From positions 1 to 52,937 of the forward strand of contig JAIQEZ010000013.1 of assembly GCA_020073545.1 (NCBI GenBank): a stretch of DNA of 52,937 nucleotides, in the 5' to 3' direction. Below, one piece after another: positions 27,275-35,626 of this stretch (positions are counted from its first letter, which is position 1; each line of letters starts with the position of its first letter). The stretch is from Terriglobia bacterium. GTDB lineage: Bacteria > Acidobacteriota > Terriglobia > UBA7540. The notes beneath the pieces were generated by a model. The model was not told the DNA's origin and searched no databases. It saw nothing but the letters and a program-made list of their open reading frames with translations. Position numbers and translations under genes: made by a program.

Positions 27275-27531
27275 GCTTGCGCGTTCTCATCGAAGCTCGC
27301 GCGGCGAAGAAGCTTGAGAAGCTCTCCAAACCTCTCATCCAAAAAAACGACGATGCGATCCTTTCATTGTCTTCAAATCCTCGCCCTCCCGGAGCGAAAC
27401 TCCTCCGAGGCAAGCTCAAGGAGGGATGGAGGATTCGAATCGCTGACTACCGTGTCCTCTATCGGATTGACGACGATGCACAGGAGATTCGAATCTTTGA
27501 GATCGGGCACCGTCGAGAAATCTACCGCTAA
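27271..27531 (+). CDS. RelE/ParE-family toxin
   Basis: An 86-residue protein starting at GTG 27271. The RelE/ParE fold pattern is clear: RAAKKLEKLSKPLIQ helices, then LLRGKLKEGWRIRIADYRVLYRID and the C-terminal EIRIFEIGHRREIYR. The arginine-rich strand and final His/Arg/Tyr match RelE-like mRNA interferases. Target (ribosome or gyrase) cannot be decided. The pair is bracketed by 41-bp direct repeats. Confidence 0.87.
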   Translation: MSLRVLIEARAAKKLEKLSKPLIQKNDDAILSLSSNPRPPGAKLLRGKLKEGWRIRIADYRVLYRIDDDAQEIRIFEIGHRREIYR

Positions 27532-27842
27532 ATCCCAGCTCGGTGAGGCAGCACCGGGTGGCGCATCCACGGCGCGCCGACGCAGGGACATCGAGTTTGG
27601 TGTCTGCGGATGATCCTGTGCCCAAGAGCGGTCCCGCGGGGCGGGACGAGTGACGAGGGGAAAAACAGGTTTCGGGTGCCGGGTGGCAGGGGAACCGGCG
27701 CACAGGTGAGCGGGAACAGGTTTCAGGTTTCAGGTTTCGACCTCTCCGCGGCGAAGCGGCTCGCTCGTCCCGCCGCGGCCGGAGGTCCGTCGATCTTAAT
27801 GGCGGGCGGGTCACTGGTCACTGCCCTTCCTGCTGCTTCCGG
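27532..27842. other. Non-coding gap downstream of the toxin gene
   Basis: Holds the right copy of the direct repeat (27606-27646) and a triple CAGGTTTCAGGTTTCAGG-type iteration at about 27717-27738. No gene is evident. Transcription from the toxin gene and from the M23 gene meet here. Confidence 0.5.
27606..27646 (+). repeat. 41-bp direct repeat, right copy
   Basis: Starts GCGGATGATCCTGTGCCCAA; four mismatches to the left copy at 26755-26795. Confidence 0.7.
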
Positions 27843-28727
27843 TTATTCGCGCAAGTACTTCGCCGGGTTGACGGGGGTATCGTTGACAATCACTTCGTAG
27901 TGCAGATGTGGCCCCGTCGCCCTACCTGTCATCCCCACGGCACCGATAGCTTGCCCTCGTTTAACCTCCTGGCCCACCACCACGAGAACCTTACTGAGGT
28001 GCCCGTACTTCGTTGTGAGTCCGAACCCGTGGTCGATCAGGACCTCGTTGCCGTACCCAAAATTAGGTCCGGCCTGCAAGACGATGCCATCAGCCGAAGC
28101 CTCGACCTTGGCGCCGTAGGCCGCCCCAATGTCCACGCCAGAATGAAAAGCCCCTTCTCCACTGAAGGGGTCCAGGCGCTGGCCAAAGCCCGCCGTGATC
28201 TCCCCCCGCACGGGCCAGAGGGACGGGACTGTGTCGCGTCCCAACTCCGTGTCCGGGAACATGCCCGGCACGACAGCGTCCCCAGAGGACTTCAAGGACC
28301 ACCGCTTGATCAAATTGAAGGCATAAAGGGAAGCCCGATAGCTCGACTCCACCGTGGAATTGCCCTGGGTGGCCAGAGCCAGCGCCGCCTGCGGGAACCG
28401 CAGGCGATGCGCCTGGCCGAATCCGTAAGTCAAAGCGACTTCAGCCGCCAAGGATTGCAGCGAGTCCAGCTCGGCATGCGTTTTGCTTACAACATTTTGC
28501 AGTGTTCTATTCTGCGTCTTCAGGGCTTCACGTTCGGTTCTCAGACTGTTGTAGTTTGAGACTTTCAGCAGCATCCTGGCATAACTGTTGGCCAGCGCCG
28601 TGATCGTCATGATTCCCACGACACTAAACGCCAACACCAGATGGACGACATAGAAGGGAAGGCAGATCTTATGGAGTGTCCCGTGGGCACCAGGGAAGAC
28701 CAAGAATGTATAGAATTTCTTGTCCAT
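27843..28727 (-). CDS. Membrane-anchored M23 peptidase (LytM type)
   Basis: A 294-residue protein. One transmembrane segment lies at about residues 22-46, then a coiled coil to about residue 100 (SLRTEREALKTQNRTLQN). The LytM/M23 domain occupies residues 185-290 with the zinc ligands in FHSGVDIGA and PHLHYEV. It would cleave peptidoglycan cross-links or act as an envelope regulator from the periplasmic face. The architecture resembles MepM/YebA-like enzymes. The gene is alone, with a divergent accessory region upstream. Confidence 0.9.
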   Translation of the reverse strand: MDKKFYTFLVFPGAHGTLHKICLPFYVVHLVLAFSVVGIMTITALANSYARMLLKVSNYNSLRTEREALKTQNRTLQNVVSKTHAELDSLQSLAAEVALTYGFGQAHRLRFPQAALALATQGNSTVESSYRASLYAFNLIKRWSLKSSGDAVVPGMFPDTELGRDTVPSLWPVRGEITAGFGQRLDPFSGEGAFHSGVDIGAAYGAKVEASADGIVLQAGPNFGYGNEVLIDHGFGLTTKYGHLSKVLVVVGQEVKRGQAIGAVGMTGRATGPHLHYEVIVNDTPVNPAKYLRE

Positions 28728-29299
28728 CCGCGTGGTTCTCGCGCGCCAAGGGGCTACCTCTCCTGGACTAACGTACTAGCACTCCCGTACTGTGGCAATA
28801 GTACCTTGGTACCAGTCAGACACACGTCGCCCGCAAGCTCGGGACGGGCGAAGATGTGACGGCTACATTCCAGCGGCCGGGGCTATTATCCGGAATTTCC
28901 ATCATGACTTCGCGGTCAACGGGCAACATGCCCATAGCGGCTTCTCAATGCAATGGACAGGCGAGTTTTCAGCGGGCAGCGCAGAGTTTCGTTTCGCAGA
29001 ACCTCTGCGGCTTTTCGCTCTTGGGGCGCCACGCCCGGTCATCCCGCATGACCTTCAGGAAAAACCCGATTGGCGCGTCAGCATCGGACCGCCATGCTAA
29101 TAATGCAGTGGACGTTTATCATCTTGAGAGCCGCAGAGTGTGAACGACACACGCTCTGCGCAATCCGCTGGGCCTTATGAGTACCTGGCAGAAGAAAGAG
29201 AGCGGCACTCGGCCGCTCTCTTCGTCGCTTGGGTTTGAACTTGCGGATGAGCTTGTACGCTTATGTGCAGCAAGTCGGCTCGTCAGAAGCTCGAACTCC
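28728..29299. other. Gap between the M23 and GYD genes
   Basis: No convincing gene. The left part should hold the M23 promoter. Apart from the hairpin at 29197-29221, the only structure is a weak GGTACC-type palindrome near 28804. The rest is repeat-like and unassigned. Confidence 0.4.
29197..29221 (-). terminator. Intrinsic terminator for the GYD gene
   Basis: A perfect 10-bp stem (AGAGAGCGGC and GCCGCTCTCT) around an ACTCG loop. Read on the minus strand it is followed by TTTCTTCTG. It lies about 80 bases after the stop of the GYD-domain gene, the usual place for a terminator of that transcript. Confidence 0.7.
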
Positions 29300-29593
29300 T
29301 CACGGCAGAGCCGCGATGACCTTCCGGTATTCGTCTTCTGTAAACGCACGGAGGGTCTCGGTCTTGAGACTCCCTTTTGAGGCTGTCGCGAGAGCTATTT
29401 TGGCCACTACTTCATCGTTCGGCGCTTCGGTAACGGTCACGATGTCGTACCGCCCCGTCACCATGTAGAACCCCTTCACTTCTCCGCCCGCAGATTTAAC
29501 CAGCTTCTTGAATGCGTCGAGCCGGGCGGGACTTTCCTTGACCTTCTCGATGCCTTGTTGGGTCCACCGTGCCAATGTGATGTACGTAGGCAT
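29300..29593 (-). CDS. GYD-domain protein
   Basis: A 97-residue protein of the GYD family, which is named for its Gly-Tyr-Asp motif (here TGRYDIVTV, with Arg in place of Gly-Tyr spacing). The typical order is visible: MPTYITLARWTQQG, then GGEVKGFYMVTGRYD and the C-terminal ETLRAFTEDEYRKVI. These are small soluble ferredoxin-like-fold proteins of unknown function. The ATG at 29593 has AGGAGA upstream, so I use it rather than an earlier one at 29611. Confidence 0.85.
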   Translation of the reverse strand: MPTYITLARWTQQGIEKVKESPARLDAFKKLVKSAGGEVKGFYMVTGRYDIVTVTEAPNDEVVAKIALATASKGSLKTETLRAFTEDEYRKVIAALP

Positions 29594-30168
29594 GGAAGTG
29601 TCTCCTTTCATCCGGGGTTTCCGTTTTCATTCCCCGGCCAAAGGGTAACATACATCTGACTGCTTCTGCACGCAAAGCTCCAGCCCAGTTTTCAGTGCCG
29701 GGTTTCCAGCGACCGCGGAAGGGGCCAGTTTTGCGCCCCCCGGTCAGTTTTCGGGCTACCGGTAGCCTGCAAGCGGCGCACCCCACATGTCACATCCCAC
29801 CAGCTAGCACTTGCGGCGATATGAAATCGCCTCTACGCACTTTTCTTCCTACCGGTAGCCCAAATCGTATATCACAGGATTGACATTACCCCTGCGATTA
29901 TTGCTACCATAAGGGTGTGAGAACTCGCGCGGCGCGATTGATGTTAGCGCTTGCCCCGTACCGGACGGTGCGGGGCTTGCCCGACCCTCGTTGACCGCGG
30001 CACCCGGTCGTTGTAGGGGTGGGGCTCCCGACTTCGGCGGGTCCGATTTCAGGACTCCGGTGGAATCCATCGGACTCCCGAAACCGGAGACAGGTTGCCC
30101 TACCCTGGTTGGCTGTAACGATGAATTCGGGTACGGAAAGCCGCACCCCTACGCGGCGATCAATCAAA
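29594..30168. other. Gap upstream of the GYD gene, with short palindromes
   Basis: No gene is evident. Short hairpins occur, for example GCCCCG paired with CGGGGC around 29953-29976. Repeated CTACCGGTAGCC palindromes lie at about 29755-29766 and 29852-29861. The latter units are perfect or near-perfect palindromes about 100 bases apart and may be dispersed elements or operators. Confidence 0.45.
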
Positions 30169-30324
30169 ATGCAGGCGTATCCGGAAATGTTAGTGAAAAC
30201 AAGAGGACTTAGCGACGCCTGGCGGGAATTCTCCGTGACCTGCGCTGAAAACCAAATCGTTGAATTACATGCACTTATTCCGTTTGAAGTTCCGCAGGGA
30301 CAGCGCAGAAGAAAAAGATGTTAA
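30169..30324 (+). CDS. Possible small ORF carrying the PEMLxKT repeat
   Basis: A 51-codon frame from ATG 30169, starting MQAYPEMLVKTRGLSDAW and ending with a basic tail (QGQRRRKRC). It contains the first copy of the repeated PE-M-L-x-KT motif. No clear ribosome site. It may be part of a dispersed repeat that happens to be open, not a functional gene. Confidence 0.3.
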   Translation: MQAYPEMLVKTRGLSDAWREFSVTCAENQIVELHALIPFEVPQGQRRRKRC

Positions 30325-30451
30325 AAATGAAGGTCGATCCGGAAATCTCTATGAAAACAAAGGATGGAGAAAGTCCTCGGCAGGTCGATCTGGATATGTT
30401 GATGAAAATAAATAACTTGTACGTTTGAATCCGGATATTCTACTGAAAACA
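30178..30451 (+). repeat. Four copies of a 24-bp coding-like repeat
   Basis: Related 24-base units lie at 30178-30201, 30336-30359, 30387-30410 and 30428-30451. Each has the form NAT-CYGGAWAT-xTx-xTGAAAAyA and reads x-P-(E/D)-(M/I)-L-x-K-T in an open frame. Spacing is irregular (134, 27 and 17 bases between units), so this is not a CRISPR. The pattern fits a dispersed repeat family whose units stay open in one phase. Confidence 0.65.
30327..30428 (+). CDS. Possible 33-residue ORF with two repeat units
   Basis: From ATG 30327, two bases after the preceding small frame ends. The peptide starts MKVDPEISMKTKDGESPRQ and continues VDLDMLMKINNLYV, so it carries the motif twice. Its TGA overlaps the TTG of a third frame (30425-30517) that starts LNPDILLKTQQIRK. 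No independent evidence of expression. Confidence 0.3.
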   Translation: MKVDPEISMKTKDGESPRQVDLDMLMKINNLYV

Positions 30452-30506
30452 CAGCAGATACGCAAGGCGAGTAGCGCCGAGGACGATTGGAATGGCAAAC
30501 GGGGGG

Positions 30507-31421
30507 TTAGGGGTTAAGGCTCTTCTCCATCTGCAACTGGCGGTAAGCCTCGCTTCGAGGGATACCTCGGGCACGGGCCACGGCTTTGAGGGCGGTCCGC
30601 TCGTCGAGGTTGCGCTCCGCCATCACCTGCGCGATTTCGGACCGGATGGAAACCACCGGAGCGGAGCTTTCCCGAGCGTCTGGCGAAGAGGGCATGCCGA
30701 TCAGGACGGTGATCTCTCCCTTCACCGGCCGCTTTTTCAGGTGCTCGAGGATACTGGAAATCGTTCCACGCACAAACTCTTCATGGATCTTGGTCACTTC
30801 CCGGGCGACTACAACGTCCCGGTCGCCGAGCGCTTCCCGAACATCCCGCAGCATCTCCAGCAGCCGATGCGGGGCTTCGTAGAACACCAACGTCTTGGTG
30901 GCGCCTTTCAACTCCTGCAGGGCCTTCCTTCGCTCGCCCTTCTTGCTCGGCAGGAATCCCAGGAAACGGAATTTATCCACGGGCATCCCGGAAGCCGCCA
31001 GCGCCGCCACGAAAGCCGCGGCGCCGGGAACCGGGACCACCGGAATGCCGTGCCGGACCGCCAAGTGCACCAGGCGAAAACCGGGGTCCGACACCACGGG
31101 CATGCCGGCGTCCACGACCAGAGCAATGCTGCTGCCCTCCTCCATCTGGATAACCAGTTCCGGCGCGCGCGTCATCTCATTGTGCTCGTGGTAGCTGATG
31201 GTGCGCGTCCGAATCCGGTAGGCATTCAGGAGCTTCTGCGTCCGGCGCGTGTCTTCGCAGGCGATCAGGTCCACTTCCTTGAGGATGCGGATGGCGCGCA
31301 GGGTGATGTCTTCCAGATTCCCGATCGGCGTGCCCACGACGTAGAGTTTCCCGTGCGTGCCATTGGAGGGCTCGAACGGATCGAGAAGGCGGGCTTTTCC
31401 AGGCATAGGAGATTCAACCAT
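30507..31421 (-). CDS. rsmI: 16S rRNA 2'-O-ribose C1402 methyltransferase RsmI
   Basis: About 304 residues from the ATG at 31421; another ATG lies at 31406, and neither has a strong ribosome site. Tetrapyrrole-methylase fold with KLYVVGTPIGNLEDITLRAI at the start, ACEDTRRTQKLL, VSDPGFRLV and VVPVPGAAAF, all classical RsmI signatures. It methylates C1402 of 16S rRNA together with RsmH using S-adenosylmethionine. A C-terminal HTH-like tail (ERTALKAVARARGIPRSEAY) is typical of the family. Confidence 0.93.
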   Translation of the reverse strand: MVESPMPGKARLLDPFEPSNGTHGKLYVVGTPIGNLEDITLRAIRILKEVDLIACEDTRRTQKLLNAYRIRTRTISYHEHNEMTRAPELVIQMEEGSSIALVVDAGMPVVSDPGFRLVHLAVRHGIPVVPVPGAAAFVAALAASGMPVDKFRFLGFLPSKKGERRKALQELKGATKTLVFYEAPHRLLEMLRDVREALGDRDVVVAREVTKIHEEFVRGTISSILEHLKKRPVKGEITVLIGMPSSPDARESSAPVVSIRSEIAQVMAERNLDERTALKAVARARGIPRSEAYRQLQMEKSLNP

Positions 31422-31769
31422 CCGCGGTTCGGGGAAAAACCAGACTGATAGTGTATCAAGTTGACGCGCGTATCTCAAGACTGCGCTGCCTGGTATTCTC
31501 GCGCGGTACCCCCGGCCCGGCTGAAGGCCCTCGGAGAAACCCTGCGCCGGCCCGCCGCGTCAAATCCTGTGTGAGATCGGGGCCGCCCGCCACCATTAGT
31601 CCTTACCCGAGGGCCAACGATGTGATAAAATCTACTGCGTTCAGAGCGGAGGCGCCGCGGAACTAAAATCGGATGCAACCCTGTTGAGTCGTCTGCCATC
31701 TTTTTACAGGGTACGGCAAAGACTTATGCTCGGGCTTGGGACAGGCCCGAAGAATGGGAACGAGGTTTA
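31422..31769. other. Divergent intergenic region, rsmI / TonB-domain gene
   Basis: 348 bases without a gene. It contains the promoters of the divergent rsmI and TonB-domain genes. A GATAAAATCTACTGC stretch near 31622 resembles a -10 for the plus-strand gene, but its -35 is unclear. Confidence 0.4.
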
Positions 31770-33050
31770 ATGCCAACCAGCAATCTCCCGGTTGAAGTCG
31801 GCCCAAGCAAGATTCCCCCCGCGAGAGCATCCGCTCCGGGCGAACTTTACAGGCTCACTTTCGTTGAAACGCCCACGGTCTTTGTTTCGGTGTTTCGGCA
31901 GATCCGCGACTGGTGGCGCGAACCCAAGCTCACGGTGCCGCCTGAGTACTACCGCGGCAAGGTAAGCCTGCCCGCCACGGACATGCGTCCCTGGTTCCGC
32001 GACCTTCCCAACCAGCTCAAGATCGCCTTCGAGAAACCTCGCGACCCGATTGGGATTTACAACCGTGCACAGGAAAAGAAGCGCGCGCTGTGCGCGGTCA
32101 TAGCCGCACTCGCCCTGGCGGTTGGGGGCTGGTTCTTGAAAGGCGGCCTCGGCTTGGCCCTCGGGATGGTGAGTGGATTCGCGCTGGGTGAATTGGCTGG
32201 GGCACTGGCCTTCAAGAAGCGCGCGTATCCTCGCGACATCTGGCGCGACTATCCCATGCAAGCAGCCTCCTGGGTCAACTCCGCGCTGGTCCACACCGTG
32301 GCCTTGACGCTGCTCGTGTTGCCTTACATCGCCAGCGCCATGTTTCAGCCGGTCAAGGCGTCAACGAAATATGATGTCGTCGATATCTCGCCTTACCTCG
32401 CGCAATTGGACGGGGCAAACAAGAAAGCCGGGGGCGGCGGCGGGGGGGGCAATCGCACTCCCACACCCGCTTCCAAAGGTGCTATCCCTAAGTTCGCCAA
32501 GCAGCAGCTTGCCCCACCTATGGCGGTGATTCCGAATACCGAAGCGCAGTTGCAGGTTCCCCCGGCGCTGCTAGGTCCGCCCGAGTTGAGGCTCCCGCAG
32601 ATGGCGTCCAACATGGCCTGGGGTGATCCGCAAGGCGTGCTCGGCGTGCCCTCGAACGGCCCGGGCTTCGGCGGCGGAATCGGAAGCGGCGAAGGCACGG
32701 GCATTGGTTCCGGCAAAGGGCCCGGCCTGGGCCCCGGCGAAGGTGGTGGCCTGGGCGGTGGACCTTACAGCGTGGGTGGGAATGTGAGCGCCCCGATTCC
32801 TATCTACAAACCCGAGCCCGCCTACTCCGAGGAAGCCCGCAAGGCGAAGTACCAGGGCACCGTCGTTCTGTGGATCGTGGTCGATGCTCAGGGCAACGTC
32901 GCGGATTGCCGCGTGGTGAAGCCGCTCGGTCTCGGGTTGGATGAAAAGGCCTTGGAAGGCGTCAAGGTCTGGAAGTTCAAACCTGCCATGCGCAACGGCA
33001 CGCCGGTGCCCGTGCGCGTGATGGTGGAAGTCAGCTTCCGATTATTCTGA
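31770..33050 (+). CDS. TonB C-terminal domain protein with long N-terminal region
   Basis: A 426-residue protein with GAGG five bases before the start. Three membrane segments are visible at about residues 103-120, 122-140 and 175-193. A poly-Gly run (GGGGGGG near 224) and a long Gly/Pro-rich linker (PGFGGGIGSGEGTGIG-like) follow. The TonB_C domain sits at about residues 345-426 (YSEEARKAKYQGTVVLWIVVD, ending VMVEVSFRLF). Linker plus TonB box-contacting domain is the usual plan, but TonB normally has one N-terminal helix. The extra ~100 N-terminal residues are of unknown role. It probably energises an outer-membrane receptor or is a TonB-like envelope protein. Confidence 0.8.
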   Translation: MPTSNLPVEVGPSKIPPARASAPGELYRLTFVETPTVFVSVFRQIRDWWREPKLTVPPEYYRGKVSLPATDMRPWFRDLPNQLKIAFEKPRDPIGIYNRAQEKKRALCAVIAALALAVGGWFLKGGLGLALGMVSGFALGELAGALAFKKRAYPRDIWRDYPMQAASWVNSALVHTVALTLLVLPYIASAMFQPVKASTKYDVVDISPYLAQLDGANKKAGGGGGGGNRTPTPASKGAIPKFAKQQLAPPMAVIPNTEAQLQVPPALLGPPELRLPQMASNMAWGDPQGVLGVPSNGPGFGGGIGSGEGTGIGSGKGPGLGPGEGGGLGGGPYSVGGNVSAPIPIYKPEPAYSEEARKAKYQGTVVLWIVVDAQGNVADCRVVKPLGLGLDEKALEGVKVWKFKPAMRNGTPVPVRVMVEVSFRLF

Positions 33051-33153
33051 GCAACCGACCTCTCCGCTCAGGTGATGCGCGTCAGGGCGACGCTGGAAAA
33101 AGAAGCCTTGACAAGCGCGTACTCGGCCATTTACTTCTATCAGAGCGTCCCAC

Positions 33154-33227
33154 TGGGAGGTCGTCTAACGGTAGGACTGCAGACTCTGGATCTGCGTATC
33201 GGGGTTCGAATCCCTGCCTCCCAGCCA
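33154..33227 (+). tRNA. tRNA-Gln (anticodon CTG), CCA encoded
   Basis: Folded by hand. Acceptor TGGGAGG pairs with CCTCCCA, the anticodon stem GCAGA/TCTGC closes the loop CTCTGGA with CTG at positions 34-36, and the T-arm is CGGGG/CCCTG with loop TTCGAAT. Discriminator G and an encoded CCA follow. CTG reads CAG codons. Confidence 0.93.
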
Positions 33228-33487
33228 GCTAACTCCTTTGCCTTCAGTCGATCAGAGCGAAGACGCGCGGCCTCGCGCAGTCCCCAGTCACGGACAGTCA
33301 TCTCTTCTCTCCGCTTCTCACTCAGGCACATCAACCCCACAGGGGGGATACGCTGTACCAAGGCAATTCCACTCGCTTCGCCGCCTAGCCGGGCCCGACT
33401 CCCGATGCTATACTGGTCGGGTTGCCGCGAGTCTAGAAAGCAAAGCGGGGCGTGCGGTTTGATTGCGCCCCCGCGGCACGAGGCCAC

Positions 33488-33577
33488 GGAGAGGTGTCCG
33501 AGTGGCTGAAGGAGCACGCTTGGAAAGCGTGTGGCCGAGCAATCGGCCCGTGGGTTCGAATCCCACCCTCTCCGCCA
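33488..33577 (+). tRNA. tRNA-Ser (anticodon GGA), CCA encoded
   Basis: Folded by hand. Acceptor GGAGAGG/CCTCTCC, anticodon loop TTGGAAA with GGA, a long variable arm (GGCCGA...TCGGCC) typical of class II tRNAs, T-arm GTGGG/CCCAC, discriminator G and CCA. It is 90 bases long. It is not tRNA-Sec, which would carry TCA. Confidence 0.94.
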
Positions 33578-33623
33578 CCCTACGCTCAAAGATTACCCTC
33601 CGAAGTCCAGAGGACGCAGGAGG

Positions 33624-33702
33624 GCTTCGGGTGGCAGGCCATCGCTACGCTAAAGCTTCGGGTGGCCCGCCACTTGGAGCTTCAGCGCAGGGTGGCAGGC
33701 CA
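33624..33702 (+). repeat. Short direct repeats GCTTCGGGTGGC
   Basis: GCTTCGGGTGGC occurs at 33624-33635 and 33655-33666, and a third GGTGGCAGGCCA follows near 33691. They lie between the tRNA-Ser gene and the GIY-YIG gene. tRNA 3' flanks are common integration sites, but no integrase is present. Confidence 0.45.
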
Positions 33703-33779
33703 CCAAAGGTGGGCTGACGCACAAACGAAATAAAGCGTAGGGTGTCTCCCGAAGCTTCGGCGCAGGGAGACTGGCATCT

Positions 33780-34016
33780 ATGTGGTATGTCTATTTTCTC
33801 CAACTCAGAAACGGCGATATTTACGTCGGGTCGACAAACGACCTGAAACACCGTTTTTCTTCACACCGGGCGGGACAGGTTCTTTCAACGAAGCAGTATC
33901 TCCCGGTTGAGCTAAAAAGCTATGTAGCCGTTGAAATCGAGGCTTCGGCAAGAGAGCTTGGATATTTCAAATCCGGCTCCGGCAAGGCTTTCGCTAACAG
34001 GCGCTTTTGGGAATAG
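33780..34016 (+). CDS. Small GIY-YIG domain protein
   Basis: A 78-residue GIY-YIG nuclease-like domain: MWYVYFLQLRNGDIYVGST with the two tyrosines of the motif, then the catalytic Arg in LKHRFSSHRAG and the C-terminal RELGYFKSGSGKAFANRRF. It resembles the UPF0213/YhbQ group of small stand-alone domains that may cut or bind DNA. The metal-binding Glu expected near residue 60 is in RELGYFKSG or nearby. GGAGA precedes the ATG. Located just downstream of two tRNA genes and repeats. Confidence 0.87.
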   Translation: MWYVYFLQLRNGDIYVGSTNDLKHRFSSHRAGQVLSTKQYLPVELKSYVAVEIEASARELGYFKSGSGKAFANRRFWE

Positions 34017-34437
34017 GCTTTCTCAAATCAACCAAGGGACGAACTACCCTGGAGACCATGCTGCAGAACTTTCTCCAGGCAAGCGAGGGTGCCGCCACAT
34101 AGTGCACCGTACGTGGCTCCGCCACGCCCTAGGTTCGCTCCTGCGGGATGCCTCCAAAGGGTCATCCGCTCCCCTTTGGGGCTGCGTCATTCCCGCACGG
34201 CGGGACGCACGCATCAGTGCTGGGGGCGTCTTTTCAAGAATCCTTGGCGTCAACAAGCCGCGGATCTTCCTGCCCTGTCCCCTGGGCCACGAAGTCTTTG
34301 CGTGTGGCCTTCGTATCGAGTTCCAGCATTGTCATCACCGCCGGGATCATTTCTCGGCTCTTGCCCGTCGCGGTGTGACCCCAATCGGTCAGGAAGGAAA
34401 TATCGGCACGCCGGTCGCTTTCCCCTCGTTTGCCACC
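34017..34437. other. Gap after the GIY-YIG gene
   Basis: A 421-base gap. The only coding-like stretch is on the minus strand from about 34405 to the TGA at 34234-34236. A 38-residue frame from ATG 34350 begins MIPAVMTMLELDTKATRKD; it could be a small protein or the tail of a lost gene downstream of the membrane protein gene. The rest is palindromic and repeat-like (about 34120-34230, including CCGCACGGCGGG). Confidence 0.35.
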
Positions 34438-34932
34438 CTACTGCGCCGCAGCCGTTGCACCTGTAACCAGGAACTGGTAGGTCGATGCACCCGCGTCGTA
34501 GATCCCGCCTACAAAATCGGGGAACTTCTTATCTTCGCCGGGTCCAATGCTGTCTTTGATCGTGTCTTTGTTCACGCCCAACCTCACGCCGTCGCGGGTG
34601 AGGAAATACGCCTCATATTGGATGTCACTGTAAGTGTACACGGCGGACTTGTTTCGCAGGCGCACCGACCACATCACTCTAATCCCTGTGGGGTCCTTCC
34701 CCATTACGGCACGGACAAGCTGCAAGTCATGGACAGGATCAGGAGCAGGAGCAGGTTGGCCTGCTGTGGCAGTGGACTTGACCGGCTGGGGCGCTTTGGG
34801 GCGGGCCCTTGATCCAATGTATACGACCACGAGCACAACGGCCAAGATGCCGACAACAATAGCAGTCATCCATATAACTTTCGTGCGTTCCTCTTTCTCT
34901 TCTTTCTGTTCTTTCTCCAGTTCCTCAAACAT
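34438..34932 (-). CDS. Single-pass membrane protein with extracytoplasmic domain
   Basis: About 164 residues from the ATG at 34932, with GGGAGG six bases upstream. An acidic and basic N-terminal coiled segment (MFEELEKEQKEEKEERTK) precedes one membrane helix (VIWMTAIVVGILAVVLVVVY). A Pro-rich spacer follows, then a beta-rich domain of about 90 residues (VRAVMGKDPTGIRVMWSVRL to the end). It resembles the DUF2393 or cytochrome-c-assembly-like type of uncharacterised periplasmic domains, but I do not recognise it. No enzyme motif. Confidence 0.7.
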   Translation of the reverse strand: MFEELEKEQKEEKEERTKVIWMTAIVVGILAVVLVVVYIGSRARPKAPQPVKSTATAGQPAPAPDPVHDLQLVRAVMGKDPTGIRVMWSVRLRNKSAVYTYSDIQYEAYFLTRDGVRLGVNKDTIKDSIGPGEDKKFPDFVGGIYDAGASTYQFLVTGATAAAQ

Positions 34933-35415
34933 ACTGCCCTCCCGGGGAGTAGATTTTGCTCTTACGGCCACATGAGTATGGGCAACTCCGACTGTGCCTC
35001 CGGCGACTCATCCTCCGCACCACAAGAAGTGGGGGGTCTCGCCCCACAACCGATCCGGTACGGCCACCTCTGTCGCTTGGGCAGGAGCGGGATGGGCGGT
35101 CAAGACCTTCTCGATCTCAAGAAGCCCAACCCAACAACCAGTCATGATGATTACGTCATCGGTGCGAGCAGCGAAAGGGCTCGAGCCGTCGGCGTCCTGC
35201 TGCGCACAGTCGCGGGTCAGATGATAGCGCCGACAGAGAGGTTTTATCAAGGCCAAGAAAGGCCGCCCAGACCGACAACACAATATCCGACCGTGGGGGG
35301 TTGCCGCGGAGTGCAGGTCATTTCATGTGCCGGCGCCGGGAATTGGACGGGCGCTGGACAACGCAGAATTCGTGCCATACTCTTCAGAGGAAACGGAGGA
35401 AGTTCCGGGGCGAAC
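34933..35415. other. Gap upstream of the membrane protein gene
   Basis: 483 bases on which I could not find a convincing gene. Open frames on both strands lack start sites with good ribosome signals and have irregular composition. The last ~60 bases (GAGGAAACGGAGGAAG) look like a ribosome site for the Tat-like remnant that follows. Confidence 0.35.
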
Positions 35416-35568
35416 ATTCGACGTTGTTTCCTGGTTGCCGGGCTGGGGGCTGCGGCGCTCCTGGGCGCCGGGCAGGCCGGCGCCGGGACGGCTGGGAATA
35501 CGCCTTCCCCCCGGCGAATCGACGAGCTCATCGGCTTCGAGGTTCCCGACGCTGCAGCGAGGGGTTAG
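35416..35568 (+). other. Possible N-terminal remnant with a Tat-like signal
   Basis: A 50-residue reading frame without a normal start codon: IRRCFLVAGLGAAALLGAGQ, then AGAGTAGNTPSPRRIDELIGFEVPDAAARG and a stop. The RRCFLVAGLGAAALLGAG part looks like an RR-signal peptide, and the mature part stops early. It fits the first part of a secreted protein cut off by a mutation or an assembly change just before the sugar-transport genes. An ATT start or a broken gene are alternatives. Confidence 0.3.
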
Positions 35569-35626
35569 TCCAACAAGTTCACCGGTTCGAGGTCTCTGCC
35601 CAGGATCCTGCTTCGGGAGGTTTCAG

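Noticed and set aside
30178-30451. The four repeats as a CRISPR array.
   Set aside because: The units are only 24 bp, diverge strongly and have irregular spacers (134, 27, 17 bases). There are no cas genes.
33488-33577. The tRNA-Ser gene as a possible tRNA-Sec.
   Set aside because: Its anticodon is GGA and the acceptor and D-arms are ordinary tRNA-Ser; tRNA-Sec would carry TCA.
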